Assembly: GCA_910579075.1 (NCBI GenBank)
Contig: CAJTSV010000067.1
Location: 1-21,601 of the forward strand
DNA length: 21,601 bases
From: an uncultured Eubacterium sp.
GTDB lineage: Bacteria > Bacillota > Clostridia > Lachnospirales > Lachnospiraceae
Direction of reading: 5' to 3'
Position 1 is the first letter of the stretch, and each line of letters begins with the position of its first letter. Positions 15,756-21,601 of the stretch are shown one piece after another. The notes under the pieces are model-generated. The model saw only the letters and a list, made by a program, of their open reading frames with translations. It made no database searches and was not told the origin of the DNA. Position numbers and translations under genes: made by a program.

Positions 15756-16718
15756 ATGCGTTATATAGAAACTCTGCGCGAAGGGGAGCGCATAAATGAA
15801 ATTTATCTGTGCAAAAATAAGCAGCCGTCTGTGACGAAGGCCGGAAAGCCGTTTGTGTCGCTGACGCTGCAGGATAAGACCGGGACACTGGATGCCAAAA
15901 TATGGGACCCGGGCTCGAACGGCATCAACGATTTTGAAAAGCTGGATTATCTGAATGTAGTCGGCGATGTAACGAGCTTTCAGGGGGCTTTGCAGCTGAA
16001 CGTAAAACGTGTCCGCAAGGCCCAGCCGGGTGAATATGACCCGAAGGAATACCTGCCGGTCAGCCGGTACAATACAGATAAGATGTATGCAGACCTGATG
16101 GAGCTGATTGGACGGACGGAAAATACATATTTAAAGCAGCTGTCAGAAGGCTTTTTCGGGGATGCGAAATTCCAGGAAGCGTTTAAATTCCACTCTGCCG
16201 CCAAGACGATGCATCATGGCTTTGTCGGCGGGCTTTTGCAGCATACGCTGGGCGTAGCCAGAATCTGCGAGGGCTTTGCAAAGCAGTATGATATTTTAAA
16301 CCGCGACCTGCTTGTGACAGCTGCGATTTTTCATGATGTCGGCAAGCTGAAAGAGCTTTCGCGGTTTCCCGAAAATGATTACACGGATGAAGGCCAGCTG
16401 CTCGGGCATATTATTATCGGCTCACAGCTGCTCGCCGAACGGATTGCCGCAATCCCGGGATTTCCGAAGAAGCTGGAGCATGAGCTGATTCACTGCATCC
16501 TGGCGCACCATGGGGAGCTGGAATACGGCTCTCCGAAAAAACCGGCCATTGCAGAAGCAGTCGCACTGAGCTTTGCCGATAATATGGACGCTAAAATGGA
16601 AGCGATGGAAGAAGCGTTTGCCAATGTCCCGGAAGGGAATACGGACTGGCTGGGCTTTCACCGGTCGTTTGATTCCAATATACGCAAGACAAGCGTGGCA
16701 GAAAGCAGGCAGCTGTAA
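15756..16718 (+). CDS. yhaM: 3'-5' exoribonuclease YhaM family (OB fold plus HD domain)
   Basis: Single-strand 3'-5' exonuclease acting on RNA and DNA, 320 residues. The N-terminal OB-type nucleic-acid-binding domain (about 10-90, FVSLTLQDKTGTLDAKIW) is followed by an HD metal-dependent phosphohydrolase domain with H153/H154 (TMHHGFVGGLLQHT), the H193-D194 pair (IFHDVGKLKEL), H218 (GHIIIGS), H251-H252 (HHGELEYG) and D275 (ADNMDAK). Everything expected is present. GGAGG is about 7 nt before the ATG. The gene follows the HtrA-like gene by 28 nt and probably shares its promoter. The symbol follows the Bacillus homologue. Confidence 0.93.
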   Translation: MRYIETLREGERINEIYLCKNKQPSVTKAGKPFVSLTLQDKTGTLDAKIWDPGSNGINDFEKLDYLNVVGDVTSFQGALQLNVKRVRKAQPGEYDPKEYLPVSRYNTDKMYADLMELIGRTENTYLKQLSEGFFGDAKFQEAFKFHSAAKTMHHGFVGGLLQHTLGVARICEGFAKQYDILNRDLLVTAAIFHDVGKLKELSRFPENDYTDEGQLLGHIIIGSQLLAERIAAIPGFPKKLEHELIHCILAHHGELEYGSPKKPAIAEAVALSFADNMDAKMEAMEEAFANVPEGNTDWLGFHRSFDSNIRKTSVAESRQL

Positions 16719-16868
16719 CGGGGATGGAGTATCAGGGCGTGGCTGGGAAATGCTGCGTGTCATAAAATGTCTGCAAAGCAGCGGATATGAGGGTACAGAT
16801 TGCGGGAATGATATTTCCAGCACGTTCTGGGAGTGTCCGTTTGGATATCTGTAAAATAGACTTTTTCG
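16719..16868. other. Gene-free stretch after yhaM with a weak stem-loop
   Basis: No gene or clear terminator is seen. TACAGAT (16794-16800) and ATCTGTA (16847-16853) are inverted repeats that enclose CCAG-CACGTT-CTGG. It is not followed by a T run. It may be the 3' UTR of the htrA-like/yhaM transcript. Confidence 0.3.
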
Positions 16869-16974
16869 TGGGGCTGCCGCATTAAGAAAGATAATACAGG
16901 ATATAGTCAGAGCGTATTTGAATTGTTCTTTCATACGATATCCTGTATATGATTTGCTTAGTGCGGCAGTCCCA
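16869..16974. repeat. 106-nt long imperfect hairpin
   Basis: The outer arms TGGGGCTGCCGCATTAAG (16869-16886) and CTTAGTGCGGCAGTCCCA (16957-16974) pair over 18 positions with only two G-U pairs. Inside, ATACAGGATAT (16894-16904) and ATATCCTGTAT (16938-16948) pair perfectly, and CGTAT/ATACG (16912-16916/16933-16937) continues the stem past a bulge. No protein is encoded. It could be the hairpin of a structured RNA, a miniature inverted-repeat element or a large terminator for yhaM; only a weak T-rich tail follows. Confidence 0.7.
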
Positions 16975-16980
16975 TTACTT

Positions 16981-17352
16981 TTGGAAAATAAAGATGTGAA
17001 AACAGGAGCGAGGATAGGAATTACGGAAGAGATATGGTTATTTGGTGCATGTATTTGGAAAATAAAGAGGTGAAGACAGGAATGTGGACAGGAATTACGG
17101 GAGTGATATAGTTATTTGGTGCATGTATTTGGAAAATAAGGATGTGAAGACAGGAATGTGGATAGGAATTACGGGAGTACGATAGTAAGCTGGCTCGTGC
17201 ATTTTGGAAATAAAGATGTGAAAACAGGAGCGAGGATAGGAATTACGGAAGTGTTATAGTTATTTGGAGCATACATTTTGAAATAAAAGATGTGAAGACC
17301 GAAGTATACATAGGGATTATGAGAGTGTTATAATTATTGCTTAATGTTTTTT
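16981..17352 (+). repeat. Five tandem copies of a ~74-bp unit upstream of rlmD
   Basis: Units begin TTGGAAAATAAA or a close variant at 16981, 17055, 17129, 17204 and 17278, giving periods of 74, 74, 75 and 74. Shared blocks are GATGTGAA(A/G)ACAGGA, GATAGGAATTACGG and a TATA(G/A)T-like element followed by TTATTTGG. Copies 1 and 4 share GGAGCGAGGATAGG; copies 2 and 3 share GGAATGTGGA. The last copy is the most diverged and contains a TATAAT. The period is not a multiple of three and each frame is soon stopped, so it is not a coding repeat. There are no unique spacers, so it is not a CRISPR array. Confidence 0.92.
17305..17334 (+). promoter_or_regulatory. Putative promoter of rlmD inside the last tandem unit
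   Basis: TATACA (17305-17310), an 18-nt spacer and a perfect TATAAT (17329-17334), about 74 nt before the rlmD ATG. In copy 2 the equivalent positions read TGGACA, 16 nt, TATAGT, also promoter-like; the other copies are weaker. Confidence 0.55.
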
Positions 17353-17407
17353 GATTATGCAGATACTATGTATATTTGGATTAGTGAGAAATTGTGGGAG
17401 GCTGGGC

Positions 17408-19120
17408 ATGAAAAAGAATGATATTATAGAGCTGGCAATAGAGGATTTAAGTGTAGACGGGGCCGGGATTGGGAAGTATGCCGGGACAGGGGTGCCTGAG
17501 CCGGGGCAGTATAAAGAAGCAGCCGGGGAAAGGGCCATGGTCTTTTTTGTTAAAGATGCGCTGATTGGGGACAGAATCCGTGCAAAGGTCATGAAGCTGA
17601 AAAAAAATTATGGATTTGCCAGGCTGCTGGAAGTGCTCGAGCCGTCGCCAGACCGTGTGGAGCCGCCATGCGGGCTGCCCCGCCAATGCGGCGGCTGCCA
17701 GCTGCAGGCGCTTTCCTATGAAAAGCAGCTGGAATTTAAACAGAACAAGGTGCTCAGCAGCCTGGTGCGGATTGGGGGCTTTGATGCCGCAAAAATCCCG
17801 ATGGAACCGGTAATTGGCATGAATGAACCATTTCACTACCGCAACAAGGCCCAGTTTCCGGTCGGGCGTGACAAAAACGGGAAGCTGGCAGCAGGTTTTT
17901 ATGCAGCAAGAACGCATGACCTGATTCCGGTCAGCAGCTGCTGTCTCGGCGTGCCGCAGAATCAGGAAGTAATGGAACGTGTGCTGGCCTGGATGGAACA
18001 GTATGGAATTGAACCATATGACGAGAAGACAGGGACGGGCCTGGTACGGCATGTTCTCGTGCGGTACGGCTTCCGTTCCAGACAGCTGATGGCCTGTCTG
18101 GTCATAAATGGCAGAACGCTTCCAAAGGCTGCACAGCTGGCAGACAGTCTCTGCGAAATAGAAGGCATGACAAGCATTTCCATAAGCGTGAATGAGCGGC
18201 GCAGCAACGTGATTATGGGGGACTGCGTGCAGACGCTGTGGGGACAGGATTATATCGAAGACACAATCGGAGATGTGAAATTTCAGATTTCGCCGCTATC
18301 ATTTTATCAGGTAAATCCGGTGCAGACAGAAGCGCTGTATGGCAGGGTGCTGGAATTTGCCGGGCTGTCCGGGAGCGAAACCGTCTGGGACCTGTACTGC
18401 GGGATAGGGACGATTTCCCTGTTTCTGGCGAAACAGGCGAAGAAGGTGTACGGAATCGAAATAGTGCCGCAGGCAGTCGAAGATGCCAGAAGAAATGCAC
18501 AGATTAACGGCGTGGCGAACGCAGAGTTTCTGTGCGGTGAGGCTGAGGAAGCACTGGAAAGGCTTTGCGGCAGCAGCGGCAGCCTGGAACCTGACATGGC
18601 TGAAAGGCCGCAGGTGGCTGTAGTGGATCCGCCGCGAAAAGGATGCGCACAGAGGCTGCTGGATTCGATTGTGAAGGCTGCGCCGGACAGGATTGTGTAT
18701 GTCAGCTGCGACCCGGCTACTCTGGCGCGGGATTTGAAGTATCTTTGCGGGAATGGGTATGAGCTGGAACGGGTGCAGGTGGTGGATCAGTTTTGTCAGA
18801 CGGTGCATGTAGAGACAGTTGTTTTATTAACCCACGAAAAACCTACGTCATATATTGAGGTTACAATGGATTATGATATAATTGTGTCAGAATATAAGCC
18901 AAAAGTAAAAGTGACTTATAAAATGATTATAGATTATATAAAAGAGAATTATAATCTGAATGTGCATAGCACTACTATAGCAGAAGTTAAACGTTCCTTA
19001 GGGCTTAAAGTGGGAGATTATAATAAAAAGGGTGATACAGATTACCGAAAGGAGAAAATTACTCCTGAAAAAAGAAAAGCTGTAGAAGAAACATTGCGGT
19101 ATTTCGAGATAATCCGATAA
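17408..19120 (+). CDS. rlmD: 23S rRNA (uracil(1939)-C5)-methyltransferase RlmD/TrmA family, with long tail
   Basis: SAM-dependent RNA 5-methyluridine methyltransferase, 570 residues. Order: TRAM domain (about 5-75), iron-sulfur cysteines C88, C94 and C97 (PPCGLPRQCGGC), methyltransferase core with DLYCGIGT (328-335), DPPRKG (407-412) and the catalytic C434 in VYVSCDPATLARD. After VETVVLL (469-475) a tail of about 95 residues follows (YKPKVKVTYKMIIDYI, TIAEVKRSLGL); from memory, similar tails occur on Clostridia RlmD proteins. The tail is much A/T-richer than the body. The ATG at 17408 follows GGGAGG by 6 nt; an upstream TTG (17351) is open but has no such support. RlmD, RlmCD and TrmFO-like specificity cannot be told apart here. 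Confidence 0.9.
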   Translation: MKKNDIIELAIEDLSVDGAGIGKYAGTGVPEPGQYKEAAGERAMVFFVKDALIGDRIRAKVMKLKKNYGFARLLEVLEPSPDRVEPPCGLPRQCGGCQLQALSYEKQLEFKQNKVLSSLVRIGGFDAAKIPMEPVIGMNEPFHYRNKAQFPVGRDKNGKLAAGFYAARTHDLIPVSSCCLGVPQNQEVMERVLAWMEQYGIEPYDEKTGTGLVRHVLVRYGFRSRQLMACLVINGRTLPKAAQLADSLCEIEGMTSISISVNERRSNVIMGDCVQTLWGQDYIEDTIGDVKFQISPLSFYQVNPVQTEALYGRVLEFAGLSGSETVWDLYCGIGTISLFLAKQAKKVYGIEIVPQAVEDARRNAQINGVANAEFLCGEAEEALERLCGSSGSLEPDMAERPQVAVVDPPRKGCAQRLLDSIVKAAPDRIVYVSCDPATLARDLKYLCGNGYELERVQVVDQFCQTVHVETVVLLTHEKPTSYIEVTMDYDIIVSEYKPKVKVTYKMIIDYIKENYNLNVHSTTIAEVKRSLGLKVGDYNKKGDTDYRKEKITPEKRKAVEETLRYFEIIR

Positions 19121-19140
19121 ATAATTTAAACATTAGCATA

Positions 19141-19193
19141 AAGGCATTACTGATTGTAGAAATACAGTTGGTAATGCCTTTATTTTAGTGTTT
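19141..19193 (+). terminator. Intrinsic terminator of rlmD
   Basis: AAGGCATTAC (19141-19150) pairs perfectly with GTAATGCCTT (19171-19180). The stem continues inward as TGATTGTA (19151-19158) with TACAGTTG (19163-19170), using G-U pairs, and closes on a GAAA tetraloop. TATTTTAGTGTTT follows. It lies 20 nt after the rlmD stop. Confidence 0.92.
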
Positions 19194-19210
19194 AAGATAA
19201 AATTCATAAA

Positions 19211-19240
19211 TTAACGTTCGCCAAAATTGGCAAACGTTAA
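19211..19240. promoter_or_regulatory. 30-bp near-perfect palindrome, possible operator or attachment site
   Basis: TTAACGTTCGCCAA (19211-19224) and TTGGCAAACGTTAA (19227-19240) are inverted repeats of 14 bp with one mismatch around AA. It lies between the rlmD terminator and the first gene of the A/T-rich cluster, ending 31 nt before the ATG at 19272. A weak promoter (TTTAGT 19184-19189, TAAATT 19207-19212) would overlap it. A dimeric repressor site is the simplest reading. Confidence 0.55.
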
Positions 19241-19271
19241 AATACACTCAAACCAGAAAGGAACAAAACAG

Positions 19272-19658
19272 ATGGCAAAAATTGACAACGCAGTACGCAT
19301 AGTAGAATTTGAATCAGAAAATGATCTGTACTCGCAAATGGAAAATGATCTGAATACATATTTTAATGAAGAATATACAAAATGTTTCAAACTGAAAAAT
19401 TTCCAGTTGATAGACAGGAATCATGCAATCCTTTATTTTGAGGAAGACCCGAATATAATCATGTCAAGATTCATTTACAATGGAGAAGTATTAGATGTAG
19501 AAGACATACCAGGAATTAACTTTTTCAGCTTACAGGAAATTTTACTCATAGACAGTCTTGGAGTCATTACCATAAGCGATACAGAATATGACATTGAAAA
19601 AATAGAATATACAGTTGATATCTATGGTTCAAGACATGCAGATATCTATTTGAGTTGA
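19272..19658 (+). CDS. Hypothetical protein, 128 residues
   Basis: Not recognised. The product starts MAKIDNAVRIVEFESENDLY, is acidic, soluble, without signal peptide, membrane segment or cysteine pairs; only one cysteine is present. A central stretch ILYFEEDPNIIMSRFIYNGE and the C-terminal VDIYGSRHADIYLS suggest a mixed beta-rich fold. ATG at 19272 is chosen because AAAGGA (19257-19262) is 9 nt upstream; an in-frame TTG at 19227 lies inside the palindrome. First of three A/T-rich genes in one direction that end at the terminator at 21238; the neighbour at 20128 looks phage-like, so a phage origin is possible. Confidence 0.75.
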   Translation: MAKIDNAVRIVEFESENDLYSQMENDLNTYFNEEYTKCFKLKNFQLIDRNHAILYFEEDPNIIMSRFIYNGEVLDVEDIPGINFFSLQEILLIDSLGVITISDTEYDIEKIEYTVDIYGSRHADIYLS

Positions 19659-19699
19659 TCAGCTAAAGATATTCACAAGAAAGCGAGGAATCATATAAT

Positions 19700-20116
19700 A
19701 TGACAGAAAATAAAACCAAACAGTATACAGACAATCAGTACAACAGGACACCCGATCATGAATTAGGATCAGGATTTTCAAACTATGACAGATTAATGGT
19801 TGAACTGAACAACCGCCAGTATTATCCAAAAGAAGTATATGAAAACTTCTTAAATGAGAATAGTCTGGATGCATATGAAACATTTGATAAGAATACAGAT
19901 CATGCTAAATTGTTAGAAACTGTATATAGTATTTTACAGACGTTACTAAGCAATATTGACATGTATCGAAAAATTGAAACTGAATTTGTTACATCCGGAG
20001 AAGCTGCCACATCATTAAGGAACCGTTTAAAAGACCTAAGAGCAGAAATCAACAGAATCAAGGCAGAAATGCATTATGCTGACTCTGACTTTACATTTAT
20101 GTATTACACACGTTAG
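19700..20116 (+). CDS. Hypothetical protein, 138 residues, helical
   Basis: Not recognised. The product begins MTENKTKQYTDNQYNRTPDH with a polar, probably disordered first 35 residues, followed by a helical, charged remainder; LRNRLKDLRAEINRIKAEMH (about 108-127) looks like a coiled coil. No signal peptide or membrane segment. GCGAGGA lies about 10 nt before the ATG. It starts 41 nt after the previous gene, and its TAG overlaps the Shine-Dalgarno of the next one, so it is likely translationally coupled with the phage-like gene downstream. A head-tail or scaffold-like helper is conceivable but not supported by any motif. Confidence 0.75.
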   Translation: MTENKTKQYTDNQYNRTPDHELGSGFSNYDRLMVELNNRQYYPKEVYENFLNENSLDAYETFDKNTDHAKLLETVYSILQTLLSNIDMYRKIETEFVTSGEAATSLRNRLKDLRAEINRIKAEMHYADSDFTFMYYTR

Positions 20117-20127
20117 GAGGGCATATC

Positions 20128-21228
20128 ATGAGCATGAATCTGATGTATACGCCGCTTGAGACGATATTTGACGCTACAATGGAGCGTGAGGGCAGAAATA
20201 TAACAGCTTATACGTCTGGAAATGAATTTCGGGCGTTTATGAGGCGTAATGATGATGGAAATAATTATGAAGACAGGATTACACTCTACTACTATACGAA
20301 TGCGCCAGTTGTCCAGGGCAGTTTAATATCATACGGAAATAAGGTATATATTCTGGTCAATCGCGAAACAGAAGAGAACCATTGTTACTACAAATCCAGC
20401 GCATTAGCCTGTAATGGAATGATAACACTGAACAACAGGGAAGTGATAGGGATACCGTGTTATGCATCTGCAATGAAAGACGGATTAGCAGAAAGCAATA
20501 ATATGTTATCTCTCATTAACGGGACAATGGAATTTATCACAGAATCAAATTCACTGAGCAGACAGATTAAGATTGATGATACTTTCAATGAGTTTGGACG
20601 GACATACAAAGTAAATAATATCTATTACAAAGACGGGATTCTGCATATTATAACAGAAGTTACCACAAATGAAAAACCAATAGAGTATTTGAAAATTGTC
20701 ATTGATGGATTATCGAAAGATACTTATATGACTGGCGATACTGTACAGTTATCCGCGACACTATATATTAACAATGTAATTACAAACGGAACCATAACAT
20801 GGGAAAGCACGGATACAAGTGTTGCTGTTATTGATGGAACAGGGAAAGCTATATTTCTTTCAGATGGATCAGTGTCATTCAAGGCATACTGGGTAGAAAA
20901 AGATATTTCTGAAACAAGTACTATTGTTATAGCTGGTAATCCAGATGTATCCTATACATATAAAATCATTGGAAAACCAGAACTGATATGTGGTATGCGA
21001 AGGAAATATACACTTAAAATTACAGATAATGCTGGAAATGAAGCTGATAACGTGGCTTTTACATGGAATGTTCTTGCTGATTTTGAGGTAGAACAGATTA
21101 TAAATGGAAGTCAGATAACATTGTGTGTTGATGATGAAAAAATGGACGGGAATACATTTGTATTACAGGTTATTGTAGATAGCAGTGTTATGGAAGAAAT
21201 GGAAATACTGGTAAGAGGTGAATTATAG
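20128..21228 (+). CDS. Phage-like structural protein with Ig-like (BIG2) domains
   Basis: The 366-residue protein seems to have three parts. Residues about 1-155 contain YYYTNAPVVQGSLISYGNKV and YILVNRETEENHCYYKSSAL, which resemble small head-closure/head-tail adaptor proteins of siphophages. Residues about 190-275 form a bacterial Ig-like domain of the BIG2 type (GLSKDTYMTGDTVQLSATL, then ITWESTDTSVAVIDGTGKA). Residues about 278-366 look like a further Ig-like domain. Ig-like domains on virion proteins are well known and can mediate surface attachment. TAGGAGG is 7 nt before the ATG. A terminator follows. No other capsid or tail genes are visible, so it may be a remnant or the edge of a larger module. 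Family assignment is by eye. Confidence 0.6.
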   Translation: MSMNLMYTPLETIFDATMEREGRNITAYTSGNEFRAFMRRNDDGNNYEDRITLYYYTNAPVVQGSLISYGNKVYILVNRETEENHCYYKSSALACNGMITLNNREVIGIPCYASAMKDGLAESNNMLSLINGTMEFITESNSLSRQIKIDDTFNEFGRTYKVNNIYYKDGILHIITEVTTNEKPIEYLKIVIDGLSKDTYMTGDTVQLSATLYINNVITNGTITWESTDTSVAVIDGTGKAIFLSDGSVSFKAYWVEKDISETSTIVIAGNPDVSYTYKIIGKPELICGMRRKYTLKITDNAGNEADNVAFTWNVLADFEVEQIINGSQITLCVDDEKMDGNTFVLQVIVDSSVMEEMEILVRGEL

Positions 21229-21237
21229 ATAATGAAA

Positions 21238-21277
21238 ATACCCTTAAATGAATTTAGAGGTTTAGGGGTATGTTTTA
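21238..21277 (+). terminator. Probable intrinsic terminator after the phage-like gene
   Basis: ATACCCTTAAA (21238-21248) pairs with TTTAGGGGTAT (21261-21271), one pair being G-U, around a 12-nt loop. GTTTTAA follows. It separates the three-gene A/T-rich unit from the toxin locus. Confidence 0.7.
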
Positions 21278-21320
21278 AGGAAATAATTATTTAAAATATT
21301 ATACAAATTCTCGCAAAATA

Positions 21321-21329
21321 TGCTATAAT
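21321..21329 (+). promoter_or_regulatory. Extended -10 promoter of the small toxin gene
   Basis: TGCTATAAT (21321-21329) is a perfect TATAAT with the TGn extension. No clear -35 is seen. The transcript would start near 21336 and have a leader of about 68 nt. Confidence 0.75.
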
Positions 21330-21373
21330 ATTCCATAGTCAGATTAGGACAGCGTAGGGATAGTCTGGTGGTT

Positions 21374-21401
21374 GTACTTTCCGGGAACGGAAAGGAGGTA
21401 C
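21374..21401 (+). promoter_or_regulatory. Leader hairpin touching the toxin ribosome-binding site
   Basis: CTTTCC (21377-21382) pairs with GGAAAG (21389-21394) around GGGAAC, and GTAC (21374-21377) can pair with GTAC (21398-21401). The paired region overlaps the Shine-Dalgarno GGAGG (21394-21398), so ribosome access may be limited, as in several type I toxin mRNAs. Confidence 0.5.
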
Positions 21402-21403
21402 AT

Positions 21404-21484
21404 ATGGATACGTTAGAAGTTTTGACGTTGCTGTTAGTTATATTCGCGGCTTTATCATATCTCGACAACCATCATAAAAAGTAA
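21404..21484 (+). CDS. Putative holin-like type I toxin, 26 residues
   Basis: A very short gene with one hydrophobic helix: it starts MDTLEVLTLLLVIFAALSYL and ends with the polar DNHHKK. This layout (short acidic head, single membrane span, charged lysine-rich tail) is that of the Hol-Tox/TxpA/BsrG type I toxins (PF16935). GGAGG (21394-21398) is 5 nt before the ATG, and a strong extended -10 promoter and a structured leader precede it, which supports a real gene. It would act at the membrane if overproduced and would be held down by an antisense RNA. It lies next to a phage-like gene, a common setting for such toxins. Toxicity is inferred. Confidence 0.75.
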   Translation: MDTLEVLTLLLVIFAALSYLDNHHKK

Positions 21485-21517
21485 AACGGCTATCTCCTAC
21501 GCCAATAGGGGATAGCC
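21473..21517 (-). terminator. Minus-strand intrinsic terminator facing the toxin gene
   Basis: GGCTATCTCCTA (21488-21499) and TAGGGGATAGCC (21506-21517) pair over 12 bp with one wobble. On the minus strand the stem is followed by GTTTTACTTTTTATG, a T-rich run; on the plus strand TGTAACAAC follows. It therefore best ends a transcript coming from downstream on the minus strand, although it can also form at the 3' end of the toxin mRNA. Confidence 0.65.
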
Positions 21518-21580
21518 TGTAACAACTTAAATCAATACTATAAGTTTCCGGTGACAATCATCGGACATGCACAAATCCTA
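21485..21580 (-). ncRNA. Predicted antisense antitoxin RNA of the toxin locus
   Basis: The minus-strand terminator just past the toxin stop codon implies a short RNA transcribed toward the toxin, overlapping the mRNA 3' region as in txpA/RatA and bsrG/SR4. A possible -10 (TATAGG near 21582-21577) has its -35 outside or at the edge of the window. Its 5' part would contain the hairpin TCCGATGA-TTG-TCACCGGA (21565-21547). Ends are estimates. Confidence 0.4.
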
Positions 21581-21601
21581 TAACTGTCTCTAAACTGATT
21601 A

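Noticed and set aside
16981..17352. Tandem repeats as a CRISPR array or coding repeats
   Set aside because: The units are contiguous with no unique spacers, and the 74/75-nt period breaks every reading frame.
17351..17407. TTG start of rlmD at 17351
   Set aside because: It has no ribosome-binding site, lies at the end of the repeat array, and the added residues do not resemble the family; GGGAGG supports the ATG at 17408.

Overview
The window looks like a chromosomal segment from a low-to-medium GC Clostridia species, most probably of the family Lachnospiraceae. This rests on the ribosomal protein and RpoA sequences (an L17 with long internal insertions, an RpoA starting MFDFERPNIEI), purine-rich Shine-Dalgarno sites before almost every gene, and the typical mix of a YhaM exonuclease, MutS2, an HtrA-like membrane protein and an RlmD methyltransferase with a long tail. 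The assignment is inference from gene content.

Region 1 (1-5804) holds unrelated accessory genes: a Na/phosphate cotransporter with a PhoU tail, a stand-alone HipA-like kinase without a HipB partner, a broken nucleoside phosphorylase (internal deletion, frameshift and an in-frame stop) on the minus strand, and an AAA-ATPase/PD-(D/E)XK protein with its own promoter and hairpin leader.

Region 2 (5857-9661) is the alpha ribosomal operon, rpmJ-rpsM-rpsK-rpsD-rpoA-rplQ. It has a strong promoter before rpmJ and a shared bidirectional terminator after rplQ. The genes that usually precede rpmJ (secY-adk-map-infA) are absent here. Two long, hairpin-rich, gene-free stretches lie before rpsM (310 nt) and before rplQ (205 nt).

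Region 3 (9662-14279) reads on the minus strand: mutS2, then an OmpR-type response regulator, then its membrane histidine kinase, closely spaced and probably cotranscribed. Region 4 (14310-16718) diverges from mutS2: an HtrA/DegP-like membrane protein that appears to have lost all three catalytic residues, followed 28 nt later by yhaM.

Region 5 (16719-17407) is a gene-free stretch of about 690 nt. It holds a 106-nt hairpin followed directly by five tandem copies of a roughly 74-bp unit, each with promoter-like elements pointing at rlmD. Region 6 (17408-21601) starts with rlmD, whose last 95 codons are visibly A/T-richer than its body. A strong terminator, a 30-bp palindrome, two unrecognised small genes, one phage-like structural gene with Ig-like domains, and a tiny holin-like type I toxin locus with a probable antisense RNA follow. 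This last part is A/T-rich and looks like the edge or remnant of a phage or other mobile element next to rlmD. No integrase, tRNA, rRNA, CRISPR array or complete insertion sequence was seen.
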